Assembly: GCA_963169045.1 (NCBI GenBank) | Contig: CAUJDF010000058.1 | Coordinates: 124,001 to 188,000 of the forward strand | Source: Myxococcota bacterium | Lineage (GTDB): Bacteria; Myxococcota_A; Bradymonadia; UBA7976; UBA1532 | DNA length: 64,000 nt | Direction of reading: 5' to 3' | Part shown: positions 37,485 to 47,918 of the stretch, in pieces | Position numbering within the stretch: position 1 is the stretch's first letter | Layout of the letters: every line of letters starts with the position of its first letter | Program-made: the position numbers and the translations under genes | The notes under the pieces: generated by a model | Databases searched by the model: none | What the model saw: the letters and a program-made list of their open reading frames with translations, nothing else | What the model was told of the DNA's origin: nothing

Positions 37485-39527
37485 CTAGTGTGCTCCCTGG
37501 TTCTTGCTCGACGGGGCTCGAACCAGCCCCCCCTCGACCTTCTGCTGCCCGGCGGCCGACGGCCGCTTCTTTGCGGCCTTCTCGAGGGCCCGCCGGCGCT
37601 CGACCAGACTCCGAGGCACTTCGGCGGAGACCCCCCAGTGCTTCGCCGCTTCTTCACGGAACCCTGCCAGCTTGCGCCAGCGCGCCCAGACGTCGGGCAG
37701 CCGCTCCTGCAGCATGCCGTTCAGGGCGTCCACGACCGTCTCCTCGGTCTGGTGTGGCTTCTTCGCCAGGAGACTCGTGAGAAACGCGGCCAGGGTCCGA
37801 TCCTCCAGCTCTGCGATCGAACGTTCTTCGTTCGGCGTCCTGCCCGACCGTAGCTCGTCGCAAAGGCCGGAAAAGAAAGCAGCCACGCCGGGTTCCGTCA
37901 AGGCTCCGAGCCCCCCTGCCTCGACGAACCGGACGACCTGTTCCGGAAAATGCAGAAGGATTCTCGCAACATCCTTCTCATAGCTCGGCATGCCGTCAAA
38001 TCGGCGCCGGTCGCGACGCGGCGGGGCGGGCTCCGGCGCTCTCTCGGCCGCGGGCGCCTCGAATACCTCGAACGGCGATGGCTCGAGGTCGGGCGGCGGA
38101 GCATCGGGAGGGCCTGGCGGTGGCTCCGGCATGGCTGCCGGCGGCTCCGGCACCTCGGGGCGGGGCGCCGGCGCGGGCTCCTTGCGGGCGCGCTTCGGCT
38201 CCGGCGCGGGCTCGCCGCGCGCGGCCTCGACGAGCGCCAGCGGAATCCCCAGCGTCTCCGAGATCCTGGCCTGGTAGAGGCCCTTCTCGATCGGGTCGCC
38301 CACGAGCGCGAGCGCCGGCGCGACCGCCCGCAGCGCCGCGACGCGCCCCGGCGGATCGGCGGGCTGGGCCGCCGCTTCGTGGGCCACGAACACGTCGAGC
38401 AACGGCGGCGCCGCGTCGAGCAGCGCGCGGAAGGCATCCGGCCCGCGAGCGCGTACGAAGCTGTCGGGATCCTCGCCGTCGGGCAGCATCACCGCCCGGG
38501 GGTGGATGCCGGCCTCGAGGAAGGGCACGAGGCTGGCGAAGGCGGCCTTGCGACCGGCGCCGTCGCCGTCCATCACGCAGACGACCTTCTCCCCCAGGCG
38601 CTTGACCAGGCGCACCTGCTTCGGCGTAAGCGCGGTGCCCATCGCCGCCACGGTGCCCTCGAAGCCCGCCTGCCAGAGCATGATGACGTCGACGTTGCCC
38701 TCGCAGAGCACGACGCGACCCTCGCGTCGCGCGGCCCGCGAGGCGGTGTGCGCCCCGTAGACCTGCTCCCCCTTCGTGTAGATCGGGGTCTCCGGCGAGT
38801 TGATGTACTTGGCGACCTTCTTGTCGTCGGTGAGGATCCGCCCGCCGAAGCCGGCGACCTCGCCCCGCATGTCGAGCACCGGGAAGATCACCCGCTCGCG
38901 GAAGCGCAGGTAGCCGCCGGCGAGCGGCCCTTCGGCGGGCCGCTCGGCCGGGACGACGACGCCGAGCAGCACGAGGTCCGCGAGCTCGATGGACTTGTCG
39001 GCGCGCCACCGCTCGAATCGCGCCTTGTCGCCGTCGGCCCAGCCGAGCCGGAAGGCCTCGGCGGCGCGCCGCGAGATGCCGCGTTGATCGAGGTAGGCGC
39101 GAGCGCGGGCACCGCGGCGGGCGTCGAACAGCGTGTCGGTGAAGTAGGCGGCAAGCGCGTCCTGGACCTGGTGCAGCCGCTCGGCGAGCGACTTCTTCGC
39201 GTCGCGCTCGGCGCGCTCCCTGGCGGAGACGGGCCGGTCGTCGGGGACGGTGACGCCGACTTCGGCGGCGAGCAGGCGCACGGCCTCGGGGAAGCTGTGT
39301 CCCTGGGCCTTCATCAGGAAGTCGACGGCGTGTCCGTGGGCCTGGCAGCCGAAGCAGTGGTAGGTGCGGCGCTGCGGGGAGACGGTGAAGGACGGCGAGC
39401 GCTCGTCGTGAAACGGGCACAGCCCCTTGTAGACCGTGCCGGCCTTGCGGAGCTGAACCACCCGGCCCACCACCGCGAGCACGTCGGCCCGATCCAGCAC
39501 CTCGGCGATGACCTCGTCCGGAATCAT
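37485..39527 (-). CDS. dnaG: DNA primase
   Basis: A 680-aa primase. The N-terminal CHC2 zinc finger shows CPFHDERSPSF (about residue 37) and CFGC (about 58). The catalytic core has the TOPRIM motifs EGNVDVIMLWQAG and MDGDGAGRKA, and RFRERVIFPV. The C-terminal third (from about 430) is Pro/Glu-rich followed by a helicase-binding-type helical domain. It makes primers for replication. The stop adjoins the rpoD ATG without a gap. Confidence 0.97.
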   Translation of the reverse strand: MIPDEVIAEVLDRADVLAVVGRVVQLRKAGTVYKGLCPFHDERSPSFTVSPQRRTYHCFGCQAHGHAVDFLMKAQGHSFPEAVRLLAAEVGVTVPDDRPVSARERAERDAKKSLAERLHQVQDALAAYFTDTLFDARRGARARAYLDQRGISRRAAEAFRLGWADGDKARFERWRADKSIELADLVLLGVVVPAERPAEGPLAGGYLRFRERVIFPVLDMRGEVAGFGGRILTDDKKVAKYINSPETPIYTKGEQVYGAHTASRAARREGRVVLCEGNVDVIMLWQAGFEGTVAAMGTALTPKQVRLVKRLGEKVVCVMDGDGAGRKAAFASLVPFLEAGIHPRAVMLPDGEDPDSFVRARGPDAFRALLDAAPPLLDVFVAHEAAAQPADPPGRVAALRAVAPALALVGDPIEKGLYQARISETLGIPLALVEAARGEPAPEPKRARKEPAPAPRPEVPEPPAAMPEPPPGPPDAPPPDLEPSPFEVFEAPAAERAPEPAPPRRDRRRFDGMPSYEKDVARILLHFPEQVVRFVEAGGLGALTEPGVAAFFSGLCDELRSGRTPNEERSIAELEDRTLAAFLTSLLAKKPHQTEETVVDALNGMLQERLPDVWARWRKLAGFREEAAKHWGVSAEVPRSLVERRRALEKAAKKRPSAAGQQKVEGGLVRAPSSKNQGAH

Positions 39528-39585
39528 CGCGCGCCCGCCTCTCGGCGCCTCGTCGGCGAAGCGCCTCCCCCACGAAGACGAACGG

Positions 39586-40497
39586 CTAGAGGTAGTACTC
39601 CTGCCGTTCCATTCGATGGCCTTTGAAATGATTGCGGAACTTCTCGACGAGGTCCTTGCTCGTGCCGTGTACCGGCAGCTGCACGAACGGCCGCAGGCGG
39701 CGGCGCTCGATGCCGACGTAGAAGAGCTCCGTCTGCTTGCCGCCGACGGCGCCGGACCACACCGCGCGCACGAAGGCGCGCTCGAAGTCCTCTTCTTCGG
39801 GCGGTAGCAGCGCCACGAGCTTCTTGAGCCACTCGAGGTGGCGCTCGCGGAAGACGGCGCGCAGGCCGGTCTTCGTGCGCTCGAAGCCCTCTTCGTCGCA
39901 GAGCACCTCGTTGAGCGCGTCGAGCGCGGCGGGGTGCTTGAAGGTGAACTCGATCTCGAGGTCGAGCCGCACGTCGTCGGCGTGCACGCCCTTCAGGTCC
40001 TGGATGCGGCTGACGCCGTTGCCGATCCAGTCGCCCGCGCGGAAGAAGAGCTCCCAGACGTCGCCGAGGTCGAGGACGGGCGGGTAGTCGCCCTCCTCGT
40101 CGTCGTAGAAGTAGTAGAAACCGGCGGAGGGGCCGAGGTGGAACCGGCACTCCTTCTTGTCGCGCCACGAGAAGCCGTACAGCGCGCCGGCCGGCCGCGA
40201 GAGCAAGCCGACGGCCTCCTTCACCTCGCGGTCGTCGAAGATGTCCATGTCGTCGGAGAAGACGTAGAAGTGCTCGTCCCCTTCGCGCAGCTCGATGACC
40301 CCGCGCACGTCGTCGCCGCCGTTCACCTGGAACAGCAGCGAGTTCTCGCCCCAGGGCATCGCGATGTCGTCGCCTTTGTAGAAGAGCTTGCCTTCCTCCT
40401 CGACGAAGTCGAGGTTCTCGGCGCGCAGGAACTCCCGGATCTTCTGCTTCCACTCCGGAAAGCTGAATTCCTTGGGATCGACGACGAAAAACTCCAT
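39586..40497 (-). CDS. Acidic soluble protein of unknown function
   Basis: A 303-aa protein, ATG at 40497 with GAGG nine bases upstream. No signal peptide or membrane segment. It is rich in Asp, Glu and aromatic residues: FFVVDPKEFSFPEWKQKI, FYVFSDDMDIFDDREV, FYYFYDDEEGDYPPVLDLGD and WIGNGVSRIQDLKGVHADDV. No catalytic motif or known domain recognised. It is the gene just upstream of dnaG on the same strand, 58 bp away, and may be transcribed with it. Confidence 0.82.
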   Translation of the reverse strand: MEFFVVDPKEFSFPEWKQKIREFLRAENLDFVEEEGKLFYKGDDIAMPWGENSLLFQVNGGDDVRGVIELREGDEHFYVFSDDMDIFDDREVKEAVGLLSRPAGALYGFSWRDKKECRFHLGPSAGFYYFYDDEEGDYPPVLDLGDVWELFFRAGDWIGNGVSRIQDLKGVHADDVRLDLEIEFTFKHPAALDALNEVLCDEEGFERTKTGLRAVFRERHLEWLKKLVALLPPEEEDFERAFVRAVWSGAVGGKQTELFYVGIERRRLRPFVQLPVHGTSKDLVEKFRNHFKGHRMERQEYYL

Positions 40498-40644
40498 CCG
40501 TGATACCTCGCGGCGCAGCCTCGGGCTGGCGTCGCTCCGCGCCGGCCCGAAGCCGGACCGACGCCCCCCGGGCGACGAAAGCGCGCAAGCGTAGCCGCGA
40601 CCCCTGAACGGGTCAAGGAAGCGCCCGAGGAAGCCGCCGGGGGC

Positions 40645-41646
40645 TCAACCCTGGACGATGTAGCCGTTCTGGAGGAGGTAGAGGATGTCGAGCCACGTTT
40701 CGGCGTCCGTGGCCTCGCTCTTGTCGACGACCGCGGCGACCTGGCCGTGGTTGAGGACGAGCTGGAGCGTCTCGAGCGCCTCGGCCGACAGCGCGGAGAG
40801 GCGCGGCTCGAGCGGCACGGCGAGGGCCAGGCGCCCATCGCGCGCCGGCAGGTGCTCGACGTAGGGGGTGAGCTGCTCCCAGCCCTGGCGGACGGCGGCC
40901 ATGAGCGCCGCCGTGTCCTCACCGATCTCGCCTTCGAGCTGGGGCAGCGAGGCCTGGGTGTCGAGGCGCCAATCGGCGCGAGGCCAGCCGCACAGGCGGA
41001 ACAGCGCCTTCGCCGGCGGGACGGCGACGCGCCGCCCGCGCCCCTCGGTCATCGCGGCGAAGTAGACGCGACCCTCGCGAAAGAGGACCCGGCCCTCGCC
41101 GCCGCCCGGCTCCTTGAGCGTGAGCACGCCGCTGCGTCGCCCCGCGCAGAACAGCTCGACGAGGTCGGCGATCGCGACGCCCTCTTCGGGGACCTTGCCG
41201 GAGAGACGGTGCTCGGCGTCGACCGTCGGATGCAACGTCGTGCGCGCGGCGATCGACGGCGCCCCGGCCTTCGTCGGCGCGTCGGCGTCGAAGCCCGGAG
41301 AGGAGGGCTCGGTCGCGGCGACGACGCCCGGCGCGCCGGCCTCGACGAGCTCCATCACCGAATTGCCGATGAGCACGCGGTCGCCCGGCTTGAGGCGGCT
41401 GACGGAGATCCGTTCGCCGTTGACGAACGTGCCGTTCGTGCTCTTGAGGTCCTGCAGCACGATCTGCCCGTGGAACGTCGAGAGGCGGGCGTGGCGGCGC
41501 GACACCATGTCCTCGTCGAGGACCATGTCGAACTCGCTGCCCCGGCCGATCACGATCTCCCGGTTGGGGCGCAGGGGGAATTCGCCGCCTTTGTGCTGCC
41601 CCGCGACGAATCGCAGGGCGAAGCTGGGCGTCCGCGCAGCAGACAA
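40645..41646 (-). CDS. FHA domain - DUF4388 protein
   Basis: About 333 aa. The N-terminal FHA domain has [20 protein letters not shown] and STNGTFVNG, the phosphothreonine-binding residues. From about residue 145 a DUF4388/PatA-like domain follows ([41 protein letters not shown]). Such proteins link Ser/Thr phosphorylation to other regulators, which fits the kinase in this window. I prefer the TTG at 41646 because GGAGG lies eight bases upstream; the GTG at 41655 overlaps that site. Either way the FHA domain is intact. Confidence 0.88.
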   Translation of the reverse strand: MSAARTPSFALRFVAGQHKGGEFPLRPNREIVIGRGSEFDMVLDEDMVSRRHARLSTFHGQIVLQDLKSTNGTFVNGERISVSRLKPGDRVLIGNSVMELVEAGAPGVVAATEPSSPGFDADAPTKAGAPSIAARTTLHPTVDAEHRLSGKVPEEGVAIADLVELFCAGRRSGVLTLKEPGGGEGRVLFREGRVYFAAMTEGRGRRVAVPPAKALFRLCGWPRADWRLDTQASLPQLEGEIGEDTAALMAAVRQGWEQLTPYVEHLPARDGRLALAVPLEPRLSALSAEALETLQLVLNHGQVAAVVDKSEATDAETWLDILYLLQNGYIVQG

Positions 41647-41750
41647 CGTGCTCACCTCCGCAGGTAGGCCTCGGATTGGGTAACACGCGCCAATCGCGGC
41701 GGGCAAGGGCGCTTGCCGCTCGCGCGGCGCGTGCGTTAGCGTGCGCCCCC

Positions 41751-43715
41751 ATGCGAATCGCCGCCGTCCTCCTCGCGCTCTTCGCCGCCGCGCCGGCCGC
41801 CGCCGGCGACGACGCGCTCGCGCGCATCGCCGCCCTCGAGGACGCGCGCCACCTCGGCGACGGCGCGCTCGCCGCGCTCGCCGCGGATTTGCGCCCCGCC
41901 GTGCGCATCGCCGCCGTCCGCGCGCTCGGCCGCATCGGGGACGGCGGCGCGACGGTGGCACGCGCGCTCGAGGACGCCGAGCCGCCCGTGCGACGCGAGG
42001 CGGCGTTCGCGCTCGGGCTCCTCGGCGACGTCGCGCCCCTGCTGAAGCGTCACCCCGGTGAGACGGACGCGTCGGTGCGGCTCACGCTCGTCGAGGCGGT
42101 CGGCCGCGCCGGCAAGGCGGACGTCGTGCCCTTCCTCCTCGCGCGCGCCGCGGAGGGCCCGTTGGCGGAGCGGCGCGCGGCGCTCGTCGGGCTCGGGCTC
42201 GTGGCGAAGCGCTCGGACGGGGCGCTGCCCGGCGTGGACGCTGCGCGGCTCGAGGCCTGGCTGCGGGCCGCGGAGCCGGAGGTCCGGTTCGGCGCCTCCT
42301 ACGCCCTGCTGCGGGCGAAGGCGCTCACCGATGACGTCGCCCTCGCGGCGGCGCCGCGCTGCGCCGCCGATGCCGACGAAGAGGTGCGGGTGCACTGCGT
42401 TCGCGCGCTGGCGCGCTTTTCCGCGGCGACCGAAACGCTCGCGAAGGCGGCCCGGGACACGTCGTGGCGCGTGCGCGCCGAGGCGGCGAGAGGGCTCGGC
42501 GAGCAGAAGGCCGACGTCGACCTCGCGCGCCTGCTCGTCGCGCCGGCGTCGTGCGAGGGCGCCGACCTGCACCCGGTCGTCACCGCCCTCGACGCCGCGC
42601 TGACGCTGACGCCCTCGCCGGCGCTCACGGAGGCGGCGGGGACGCTGTACGCCGCGACGGCGCCCGCGAAAGAATTCTCCTTGGCACGCGGGCACTTGCA
42701 CTGCCGAGCCGCGGCGCTGCTCGACCGGGCGGCGGGGAAGGTCGAGCGGCTGCCCGAGTGCGGAGGGGCAGCGTACCCGAAGGCGCTTCGCGAGACGCTC
42801 GTGGTGCAGGTGCTCGAGGTTCGGCCGGCGGCGGCGCGGGCGAAGGCGCTCGCGGCGTTCTACGCGAAGGCGACGCCCCAGGGTCAGGCCTCGGCGGTCG
42901 GCGCGCTGAAGTCGCTCGGCGCCGAGAGGGCGGCGCAGCGGCTCGCGCTGAAGGCGCTCGCGTCCCGCGATCCGGCGGTCGTCGCCGAGGCGGCGGCGGT
43001 CGCCGGCGAGTGGAGGTTCACGCCCGCCGCGCGACCGCTGATCGCCGCGGCGGAGCGGCTCGTGCCGAGGGGCGAGTACGAGGCGGCGCAGTCCGTGTTC
43101 GAGGCGCTCGGCAAGCTGAAGGTCAAGGCGGCGGTGCCCGTGCTCGAGGCGCAGGTCTTCCATCCGAATGCGGCCCTGCGCGCGGCGGCGGTCGAGGCGC
43201 TGAACGCCATTCAGGACGTCGGCGCATACGTGGCCGAAGCGCCTCCGGTGCCGGCGCCGGCGCCGGACCTCGTCATCCCCTCGCCCCTTCGCACGGCGCG
43301 CATCGAGACGACGAAGGGCGTCTTCACGGTCGAGCTGTTCGCGGAGGACGCCCCGAACACGGTGAAGAACTTCGCGGCGCTCGCGGGCCGCGGCTTCTAC
43401 GACGGCCTGACCTTCCATCGGGTGGTCCCCGACTTCGTGGTCCAGGGCGGCGATCCGCGCGGCGACGGCTGGGGCGGCCCCGGCCACACCATCCGCTGCG
43501 AGATCAACGCGCACCCGTACTCGCGGGGCACGGTCGGCATGGCGCTCGCGGGCAAGGACACAGGCGGCAGCCAGTTCTTCGTCACCCACGGACCGCAGCC
43601 GCACCTCGACGGCGGCTACACGGTCTTCGGGCGCGTCCGGGAAGGCATGCTCGTGGTCGATGCGTTGACGGTCGGGGACCGCATCCTCAAGATCGAGTTA
43701 TCGCGTAGCCTCTAG
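41751..43715 (+). CDS. Secreted HEAT-repeat protein with C-terminal cyclophilin domain
   Basis: A 654-aa exported protein: signal peptide (residues 1-18, ending APAAAG), then many HEAT-type helical repeats (about 20-500; for example [16 protein letters not shown] and [15 protein letters not shown]), then a cyclophilin-type peptidyl-prolyl isomerase domain (about 525-654) with [49 protein letters not shown] and YTVFGRV. It would help fold proteins in the periplasm, with HEAT repeats as scaffold. It is divergent from the FHA gene and followed by tatA. Confidence 0.93.
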   Translation: MRIAAVLLALFAAAPAAAGDDALARIAALEDARHLGDGALAALAADLRPAVRIAAVRALGRIGDGGATVARALEDAEPPVRREAAFALGLLGDVAPLLKRHPGETDASVRLTLVEAVGRAGKADVVPFLLARAAEGPLAERRAALVGLGLVAKRSDGALPGVDAARLEAWLRAAEPEVRFGASYALLRAKALTDDVALAAAPRCAADADEEVRVHCVRALARFSAATETLAKAARDTSWRVRAEAARGLGEQKADVDLARLLVAPASCEGADLHPVVTALDAALTLTPSPALTEAAGTLYAATAPAKEFSLARGHLHCRAAALLDRAAGKVERLPECGGAAYPKALRETLVVQVLEVRPAAARAKALAAFYAKATPQGQASAVGALKSLGAERAAQRLALKALASRDPAVVAEAAAVAGEWRFTPAARPLIAAAERLVPRGEYEAAQSVFEALGKLKVKAAVPVLEAQVFHPNAALRAAAVEALNAIQDVGAYVAEAPPVPAPAPDLVIPSPLRTARIETTKGVFTVELFAEDAPNTVKNFAALAGRGFYDGLTFHRVVPDFVVQGGDPRGDGWGGPGHTIRCEINAHPYSRGTVGMALAGKDTGGSQFFVTHGPQPHLDGGYTVFGRVREGMLVVDALTVGDRILKIELSRSL

Positions 43716-43778
43716 TGCTTCCGTTATCATCCTTGCGCGCGAACCACCTGGCCGCCCCGCGCGGTCGACGGAGCCTTC

Positions 43779-44066
43779 ATGAACCTGCACGACGCGCCCA
43801 TCCTGTCGGCCCTGAGCATGCCCGGCGGCAGCGAGCTGCTGCTGATCCTGCTCATCGTGATCGTGGTCTTCGGCCACAACCGCATCCCGCAGCTCGGCGA
43901 CGCGCTCGGCAAGGGCATCAAGAACTTCAAGAAGGCGTTCGCCAAGGACGAGGTCGTCGAGCCGACGCACCGCGAGGTGCGCGAGGTGACCGACCAGCGC
44001 CACGACGCCCTCGACTCGAAGCTCGCCCAGCAGCCGCGCCAGCCCTCCGAGACGAAGCAGGCCTGA
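43779..44066 (+). CDS. tatA: Twin-arginine translocase subunit TatA/TatE
   Basis: A 95-aa protein with one N-terminal membrane segment ([20 protein letters not shown]) and the amphipathic helix motif [18 protein letters not shown], the TatA/E signature with FG-x(2)-(K/R)-(I/L)-P replaced by FGHNRIP. A charged tail follows. It forms the pore for folded Tat substrates. No tatB or tatC is near. Confidence 0.93.
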   Translation: MNLHDAPILSALSMPGGSELLLILLIVIVVFGHNRIPQLGDALGKGIKNFKKAFAKDEVVEPTHREVREVTDQRHDALDSKLAQQPRQPSETKQA

Positions 44067-44072
44067 CTTCTG

Positions 44073-44849
44073 CTACGGATCGTCGGCGATCTCGATGACT
44101 TGCGGCGCCGTCTGTCGGCGCCGCTGGTCAAGGAGCACGCGCGAGCGCTCGCGCACCGAGGCGTGCACGAGCCCATCCGTGGACAGCGAGCGCCAGTCGG
44201 CCGGCTCGAGCAGCGACACGAGCGCGACGGCGATGTCGCTCGGCGTGTAGGGATTGAACGCCAGCGCCTTCTGCACCGCGCGCCGCCGCCCCCACTTCGG
44301 GTGCCGGAAGAGCAGCGTCAACGCTGCGGCCGTCGTGGGCCTCCGGCTCGCGATGCGCAGCACGTCGGCCTCGATCAGGCGCGGGTTCGCGAGCAGGTTC
44401 CGCAGGACGCCGACGTCGGCGTCGGCGAGCAGGCGATCGAGCACATTGCGATCGAGCGACCGCGCCAGGGAGCGGCGTTCGCCCAGCGTGACCTCGCGAT
44501 CGAACTTCAGGATCGGCGCCGGCGGCTCGTTCTCGACCACCTTCGCCGACGGCCGACTGAGCAGCAGCCGCATCACCTCGAGGTTGCCGGCGCCGTGCGC
44601 CGCCTCGTACAGGCCCCGCCGCCCCGGATCGGGCTGGCCGCGGGTCGCCTCGAGGTGCTCGATGAGCGCGAAGTAGACCACCTCGGCCGCCGGCTCTCGC
44701 GCCTTCGCGATCGCGTCGAGCAACCCCGCCACGATCTCGAAGAGAGTCTCCGGGAGAAGGCCGGCGAAGGCCTCCCGCCACAGCGCGACCCGCATGGGCG
44801 GCTCGGGGAGCGCCGCCAGCTTGCGGATGAAGCGCTGCGCCTCGCTCAC
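44073..44849 (-). CDS. Helical-repeat protein of unknown function
   Basis: A 258-aa soluble protein starting at a GTG that overlaps the stop of the zinc-ribbon gene (GTGA). Its second half has ordered helices with DADVGVLRNLLANPRLIEAD, VLRIASRRPTT and LLFRHPKWGRRRAVQKALAF followed by NPYTPSD. The layout suggests leucine-rich-variant or HEAT-like repeats. I recognise the pattern from myxobacterial hypotheticals but know no function. It is translationally coupled to the MJ0042/DUF3426-type protein and converges on tatA with a six-base gap. Confidence 0.82.
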   Translation of the reverse strand: MSEAQRFIRKLAALPEPPMRVALWREAFAGLLPETLFEIVAGLLDAIAKAREPAAEVVYFALIEHLEATRGQPDPGRRGLYEAAHGAGNLEVMRLLLSRPSAKVVENEPPAPILKFDREVTLGERRSLARSLDRNVLDRLLADADVGVLRNLLANPRLIEADVLRIASRRPTTAAALTLLFRHPKWGRRRAVQKALAFNPYTPSDIAVALVSLLEPADWRSLSTDGLVHASVRERSRVLLDQRRRQTAPQVIEIADDP

Positions 44850-46264
44850 GGCGTCCGCACGGGCTCGGAGAAGCGCACCTGGGCGCTCGGCACGAGGTCG
44901 CCCTCGAGGAGGTCGCCGTCGAGCTCGCGGAAGACGACCCCGAACCGCCGCGTCTCGCCGGGCTTTAGGCGCACGCGGCCGAGGTCGTTGAGGCGCTCGT
45001 CGAAGTGCGGGTGCTCGGGCTTCTCGGCCAGCTTCGCCGCGGCATCGCGGTCGAGCTCGTCGCAGCAGGCGACGACGCGTGTCTTCTGCAGAAGCTTGTT
45101 CTTCGCCAGGTCGACCTGGATGGTGATCGCCGCCTGCTCGACGTTGGTGCCGTTGGCGAGCTCGCCCTCCACGAGCACGGCGCGTTGGCGGCGCGCGAGG
45201 CGCTCGAGCTTGAGGCCGCGCACCTCGAGCTTGCCGACGACCGGCGTCTCCGGCGCGATCTCGACGGGCGGCGGCGCGACCGAAGCCGGCGCGGGGCGGC
45301 CGCTCAGGGCGACGTCGAGCATCTGGCCGGGGGCCGCCACGTGCCAGTGGTTGCGCCACAGGACGAACAGCGCCGCCCCCACCACGAGCGCGACGGCCAG
45401 CAGCAGCACGAGGCGACGGATGCCGGGCGGGCGCACCGCCTCCGCTTCGTCGAAGTAGGGCGCGCCGAAGACGTCGAGATCGGTCGCGGGAGCCGGCGGC
45501 GCGTCGCCCAGGGGCTCGAGCTCGAACGGATCGGGGAACTCGGGCCCGGCGTCCTCGACCGGCGGCGCCTCGGCGGGTGCCGTGCCGGGCGGCGGCGCCA
45601 GCGCCGTCATGTCGACGATGATCGAGGGCTCCGAGGGCACGGGGCGCTCGACGCGGGTGCGCGTTCGCCTGGGTGGCGTGTCGGCTTCGGGGACGGTCCC
45701 CGGCCGGCGCGGTGCGTTGCGAGGGAGGTCGAGCGGCTCCGCGGCCACGGGGACGCCCCCGTCGGCCTCGAGCGCCGGCGGGGGCGTGGGCTCCGCCGGC
45801 TCGGGGGTGAGGGTGTCGATGGCGTCGAGGAAGGGGGTGGGGGCGGTGGCCGCGACCACCGGCGGCGCGATCTCGGCCGGGTTCACCACGATCGGCGGCG
45901 CGGCGCTCGAGATGACGATGGGCGGCGCCGAAGAGGGCGGGGCGCTCAGCGCCCGCCCGGGGCGTCGCGGCTCGGCGGGCGCCGGCGTCCACCCCGCGGG
46001 CACGCCCTCGGCCGCCGCGGGCACCACCGGCGCCCTGGAACGGCCACGCCCCTTCGGCGCGGGCGTGGGAGCCGGCGTGGGCGCCTCGAGCTTCATCGTC
46101 GACACGTCGTCGAAGTCGCCGGCGTCCGGGTGCGCGCTGACGCCCTCCGGTGTGACGAGCATGACGAAGCCGCAGGTGGCGCACTTGGCCCGCAGTCCCT
46201 CGCCGGGCAGCTCCTCGGCGGGGAAGTCGTAGCGGGCCTGACATTGGGGGCAATCGATCAACAC
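44846..46264 (-). CDS. Membrane protein with MJ0042 zinc ribbon and DUF3426-like C-terminus
   Basis: From the GTG at 46264 the 472-aa product begins with an MJ0042 zinc ribbon (IDCPQCQARYDFP ... AKCATCG), then about 240 residues of Pro/Ala-rich linker, one membrane segment near residue 300 (RRLVLLLAVALVVGAALF) and an extracytoplasmic domain with the DUF3426 pattern (LERLARRQRAVLVEGELANG, ... LKPGETRRFGVVF). Two Cys in the pair VVACCDEL are in this outer domain. Such proteins are common in myxobacteria and probably scaffold or sense. The role is unknown. Confidence 0.88.
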   Translation of the reverse strand: MLIDCPQCQARYDFPAEELPGEGLRAKCATCGFVMLVTPEGVSAHPDAGDFDDVSTMKLEAPTPAPTPAPKGRGRSRAPVVPAAAEGVPAGWTPAPAEPRRPGRALSAPPSSAPPIVISSAAPPIVVNPAEIAPPVVAATAPTPFLDAIDTLTPEPAEPTPPPALEADGGVPVAAEPLDLPRNAPRRPGTVPEADTPPRRTRTRVERPVPSEPSIIVDMTALAPPPGTAPAEAPPVEDAGPEFPDPFELEPLGDAPPAPATDLDVFGAPYFDEAEAVRPPGIRRLVLLLAVALVVGAALFVLWRNHWHVAAPGQMLDVALSGRPAPASVAPPPVEIAPETPVVGKLEVRGLKLERLARRQRAVLVEGELANGTNVEQAAITIQVDLAKNKLLQKTRVVACCDELDRDAAAKLAEKPEHPHFDERLNDLGRVRLKPGETRRFGVVFRELDGDLLEGDLVPSAQVRFSEPVRTP

Positions 46265-46410
46265 GTCGGAGCGACCCTCCGCGGACGGGGGATCGTCGCA
46301 CTTCGTCCCGGAACCGGCAAGTCCTTCACCCGCGTCACGCCAGGGCAATTCCCTTGACAGCCCTCGCTCGTCGTCGCCAAGTTGGCGCTCCGTCCACCCT
46401 CGGATGCGGC

Positions 46411-47037
46411 ATGTCGAACGTCCGCGTCATCAAGCGCTACGCCAACCGGAAGCTCTATGACACGGAGCGCAGCTGCTACGTGACGCTCGACGAGCTCGCC
46501 GGCCTCGTGCGCGCCGGCGAGGACCTCCGCATCATCGACAACCAGACGAAGGAGGACCTCACCTCGGTGACACTCGCGCAGATCCTCGTCGAAGAGGAGA
46601 AGCGCGCCCAGCGCCACCGCCCGCTCGACGCCATGCGCCAGCTCATCGGCCAGAGCGGCGAGCTCTTCCAGCGACGGATCGGCGAGCCGGTCCACCACCT
46701 GCGCAGCAGCGTCGAGGAGTCGGTCAACCGGCTGCTCAAGAGCGGCGAGGAGCGGGCCGCGGAGACCCGCGCGTCGCTGCAATCGTGGTTCGACCAGAAC
46801 ACGCAGGCCCTCGAAGAAGTGCAGGCGCGGCTCGACGAGCGCATCAAAGGCATGCTCGGCACCGTGGCGCAGCTCGGTCACCTGCAGCGGGAGATGGCGT
46901 CGCTGCGCGAGCGCCTGGATCGCGTGGAGACGCAGCTCGGCATTCCGCCCGCCGCGCCGCCCGAGGCCGGTTTGCAGCCCGGCGGGCGTCGGGCGCGCCC
47001 GCGGCGCGTCCGCGTCAGAAGTCGAGACCGAGGTTGA
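46411..47037 (+). CDS. phaR: Polyhydroxyalkanoate synthesis regulator PhaR
   Basis: A 208-aa protein with the PHB/PHA accumulation regulator DNA-binding domain at the N-terminus (VIKRYANRKLYDTERSCYVT and LDELAGLVRAGEDLRIID), then a long helical coiled-coil part. PhaR represses phasin and PHA genes and binds PHA granules. No PHA synthase is in the window. The final 23 bp overlap the end of the convergent outer-membrane gene. Confidence 0.92.
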   Translation: MSNVRVIKRYANRKLYDTERSCYVTLDELAGLVRAGEDLRIIDNQTKEDLTSVTLAQILVEEEKRAQRHRPLDAMRQLIGQSGELFQRRIGEPVHHLRSSVEESVNRLLKSGEERAAETRASLQSWFDQNTQALEEVQARLDERIKGMLGTVAQLGHLQREMASLRERLDRVETQLGIPPAAPPEAGLQPGGRRARPRRVRVRSRDRG

Positions 47038-47854
47038 CGTTGTAGGTCTGCAGGCCCTTGGTCAGGACCACCTCGGGCGTGAGGCTGATCACCGAGAAGA
47101 CGAAGCGGGAGCCGAGGACGAACCGGTGCAGCACCGGGTCTTCCTCGTCGAAGACGAAGCTGCCGTCGGTGTCGGTGCCGTCGGCCGGCGTCGCGTCGAG
47201 CACCTTGCTGCGCGCCGAGATGAACACCGGCTCGTAGGCCATGTAGGGCGCGACGTTGGCGACGCCGGCGACGCCGAAGTTGCGGCTGAGGATGAAGTCG
47301 AGCCCGACGATCGTCATGTCGAGCTCGGGCGAGCCCACGACGCGGTTGAGCGCGCCGCGGACGGCGACGTCGACCGGAAAGGCCTCGATCGCCTCGTTCG
47401 GCGACCACTTCAGCTCGCCGCCGAACGCCCACAGCTCGCTGCCCGCGAGATAGGTGGCCGCGCCGCCGATCTCGAAGCTGTACGGCAGGCCCTTGCGCAC
47501 GTGGAACTGGCTCGTCTGCAGCGTGCCGGGCGGGCTCTCGTCCTCGACGCCGAGCTGCCAGAAGTCCTGCTCTTCGCTGATGTTCGTCGTCGACAGCTCG
47601 AAGCCGACCTGGAAGCCGTCGAGGCCGAGCGTCTCCGCCGGCGCCATGAGCTTGGGCGCCATCGCCATGCCGAGCTCGCGCGCCAGCTTGCCGAAGCGGC
47701 GCTGTCCGAGCGCGGGATCGGGGTTGCCGGCGTCGTCGATCAGCAGACGCACCAGGGTCGGATCATTGTCGGCGGCGTCGGCCACGCCGGGCCCGGCGAC
47801 GACGATCGCCAGGACCAGCAGGCCGCGGGCCCGACTCGCGCGCGTCGCTGCCAC
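47015..47854 (-). CDS. Probable outer-membrane beta-barrel protein
   Basis: Starting at the GTG 47854 after GGGAGGGCGAAG, the 279-aa product has a signal peptide ending near GVADAAD. The rest alternates polar and hydrophobic residues with strand-like segments (QVGFELSTTNI, YSFEIGGAATYL, LWAFGGELKWSP, APYMAYEPVFISA) and ends in a Phe (NVNLGLDF), the C-terminal signal for Bam-assembled barrels. Function unknown; it may be a porin-like or sensor barrel. It converges on phaR with a 23-bp overlap. Confidence 0.85.
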   Translation of the reverse strand: MAATRASRARGLLVLAIVVAGPGVADAADNDPTLVRLLIDDAGNPDPALGQRRFGKLARELGMAMAPKLMAPAETLGLDGFQVGFELSTTNISEEQDFWQLGVEDESPPGTLQTSQFHVRKGLPYSFEIGGAATYLAGSELWAFGGELKWSPNEAIEAFPVDVAVRGALNRVVGSPELDMTIVGLDFILSRNFGVAGVANVAPYMAYEPVFISARSKVLDATPADGTDTDGSFVFDEEDPVLHRFVLGSRFVFSVISLTPEVVLTKGLQTYNVNLGLDF

Positions 47855-47918
47855 CTTCGCCCTCCCCTGATTCGGACCTCGGACGTCGCCGCGAGCGTAG
47901 GAATGCTGTCTCACGGAG

